Shown here piece after piece: positions 62,883-64,000 of a stretch of 64,000 nt of DNA. This DNA is from Algoriphagus mannitolivorans DSM 15301 (lineage in GTDB: Bacteria > Bacteroidota > Bacteroidia > Cytophagales > Cyclobacteriaceae). The stretch lies in NCBI RefSeq assembly GCF_000429425.1, contig NZ_AUBV01000010.1:124001-188000 (forward strand), read 5' to 3'. Every line of letters begins with the position of its first letter. The stretch's first letter is position 1. Under the pieces are notes generated by a model that saw only the letters and a program-made list of their open reading frames with translations, was not told the origin of the DNA and ran no database searches. A program made the translations under genes and the position numbers.

Positions 62883-64000
62883 CTAATAGTTGGCTAGTTG
62901 AAGCTTTTCTATTTCATCCCAGGTCATCCAATTGCTCATTTCCTGTATCGCGGCTGCTGCATAATTGTCCAGCCCAATCCTTTTTGCGGCTTGCACTTTT
63001 CTAATCCAAAGCAAAGGATCTTTGTTGAAATCGCTTGCGGCATTGATGGTTTCATATTGGGCAATGGGATCGGGAATTCTTTCGGCTGCACTCAAGACCA
63101 ATGGCGTGAAATAGGGGTTTGCGGTAAGTTCATCTCTAACACCTAAAAACTGGGTAAAAGCCAAAAGGGATTCAGCATTAGCCCAATCAGGATTTTTTAG
63201 GAAAGTTTCTAAGTCACTGGCGCTGTTAGAGTTTTTCAGAAGAACTTGCCCGACTGCTTGAAGTTGGACTTTTGTCAAGCCGTGAGCTTTATGCGCTAAT
63301 AGCCTCCAGGCCAATTGGTTTTTAATCGAATCTGAGCCTAGTGTTTCCCATTGGGCAAAGGCTTTTTCGGGCAAAAGCTCATTGAAATTTTCCAATAGCT
63401 GATATACTTCCGGACTAAGATTTTTATCCAAAACCTGATACTTTTCCTGAATCCTTGCCGCGTCCTCCAGAAATCCTCCCAGCTTGAGGATAAGAATCAA
63501 GTCAGGGTTAAAGGCTTGAAATCCTTTTTGCTCAGCCACTATCAAATCTCTCGAAGCCTTTTCAAAATCTAGGTTTTGAGCCTGGATTTTGGCAGTTAGT
63601 TGTAGGTAGTATGCTGCATCTCCGGGATTCCTGAACGCAAGACCATTCAGGTTTTTGACAGATTCCATCACTCTTCCGGCAGCCAGACTTCTGAGGGAAG
63701 CTGATTCCTGGATTTGCATGGTGTAGTCTATGTAGTCTGGATTTTTGGATAAGGAGTCCAAAAAGATGATTTCGGAACTCGGGTCTTCCGTAGATTTTGT
63801 GGCCACCAAATTCCTCCAAGCGGCTTGGATAACCATCGGAGAGAACTTCGGATCCAGCTTATTTTTTACCTCTTTATTGAATGCTTGTTCTTCTGAAGAG
63901 AGATTGAGTCTAGCTGAAGCAAGTCCATTGACCTGAGAGATCAAGTCTGTGCTCAAGTCATCTAGCTCTGATTTTTCTCCAAGTTTTGCCTGTAAAGCCA
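62883..64000 (-). CDS. Helical hypothetical protein, truncated by the window edge
   Basis: The open frame continues to the end of the window with no start in sight; the residues upstream of position 63956 read ALQAKLGEKSELDD, so the apparent TTG start there is not real. The visible 372 residues are almost wholly alpha-helical and rich in Ala, Leu and Glu, with weak TPR/HEAT-like spacing (e.g. FQAFNPDLILILKLGGFLED). I do not recognise a family. It is 70 bp upstream of the LolD-like gene on the same strand. Confidence 0.6.
   Translation of the reverse strand, partial: ALQAKLGEKSELDDLSTDLISQVNGLASARLNLSSEEQAFNKEVKNKLDPKFSPMVIQAAWRNLVATKSTEDPSSEIIFLDSLSKNPDYIDYTMQIQESASLRSLAAGRVMESVKNLNGLAFRNPGDAAYYLQLTAKIQAQNLDFEKASRDLIVAEQKGFQAFNPDLILILKLGGFLEDAARIQEKYQVLDKNLSPEVYQLLENFNELLPEKAFAQWETLGSDSIKNQLAWRLLAHKAHGLTKVQLQAVGQVLLKNSNSASDLETFLKNPDWANAESLLAFTQFLGVRDELTANPYFTPLVLSAAERIPDPIAQYETINAASDFNKDPLLWIRKVQAAKRIGLDNYAAAAIQEMSNWMTWDEIEKLQLANY

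Overview
The window looks like a chromosome segment of a Bacteroidota bacterium, most likely Cytophagales (Cyclobacteriaceae/Algoriphagus-like). This is inferred from moderate GC, TAnnTTTG-type promoter boxes, weak Shine-Dalgarno use, a TonB-dependent receptor with an N-terminal carboxypeptidase-regulatory-like domain, an ECF sigma operon, Wzi, and protein families such as GxxExxY, four-helix-bundle S23, DUF2805/TIGR03643, DUF2256 and DUF4394. I ran no database search, so names rest on recognised motifs and overall similarity. I saw no rRNA, tRNA, CRISPR array or complete insertion sequence.

1-26 kb is a surface polysaccharide locus, entirely on the + strand. It opens with a repeat-rich region carrying a GxxExxY nuclease-like gene, then fcl and gmd (GDP-L-fucose), each preceded by a block of degenerate short repeats. 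A tightly overlapping operon follows: tviB/tviC-type enzymes (UDP-GlcNAc to UDP-GalNAcA), wecB, a Wzx flippase, a CapA-like phosphoesterase, a glycosyltransferase, a Wzy-like polymerase, an ATP-grasp enzyme and another glycosyltransferase. Next come a 4,6-dehydratase, 2-epimerase and reductase for UDP-L-FucNAc or UDP-L-QuiNAc, a WbuB-like transferase, a cupin sugar isomerase and the outer-membrane protein Wzi. The locus ends with a WecA-type transferase, a PglE-like aminotransferase, a PglC-like transferase and a PglF/WbpM-type dehydratase. Together these supply several rare sugars, start them on the lipid carrier, and assemble, flip and polymerise the unit. Wza/Wzc export partners are not in the window.

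26-37 kb is mostly housekeeping and accessory genes: a COG2509 flavoprotein, an exonuclease/GIY-YIG fusion, an oligopeptidase B-like peptidase, MscL, an ECF sigma operon, a four-helix-bundle gene between inverted short repeats, a universal stress protein and a second flippase.

37-49 kb holds metal and sulfur metabolism. feoA-feoB and a 37-aa Cys-rich FeoB companion lie downstream of a TonB receptor. A sulfide-handling island contains sulfide:quinone reductase, a Crp/Fnr regulator, a Usp protein, a TauE/SafE exporter, a fatty acid hydroxylase-like protein, a small membrane protein and a rhodanese. Four CRP-like palindromes lie in its intergenic regions, and two sit at identical distances from promoter-like boxes.

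49-64 kb contains a photolyase/cryptochrome flanked by DUF2805 and DUF2256 genes, a TPR protein, an Lrp regulator, a NUDIX hydrolase, a MATE pump, an M24 peptidase, an MFS transporter, prfB with the classic +1 frameshift, ilvE, a PduO-type cobalamin adenosyltransferase, a LolD/MacB-like ATPase and a helical protein cut by the window edge.
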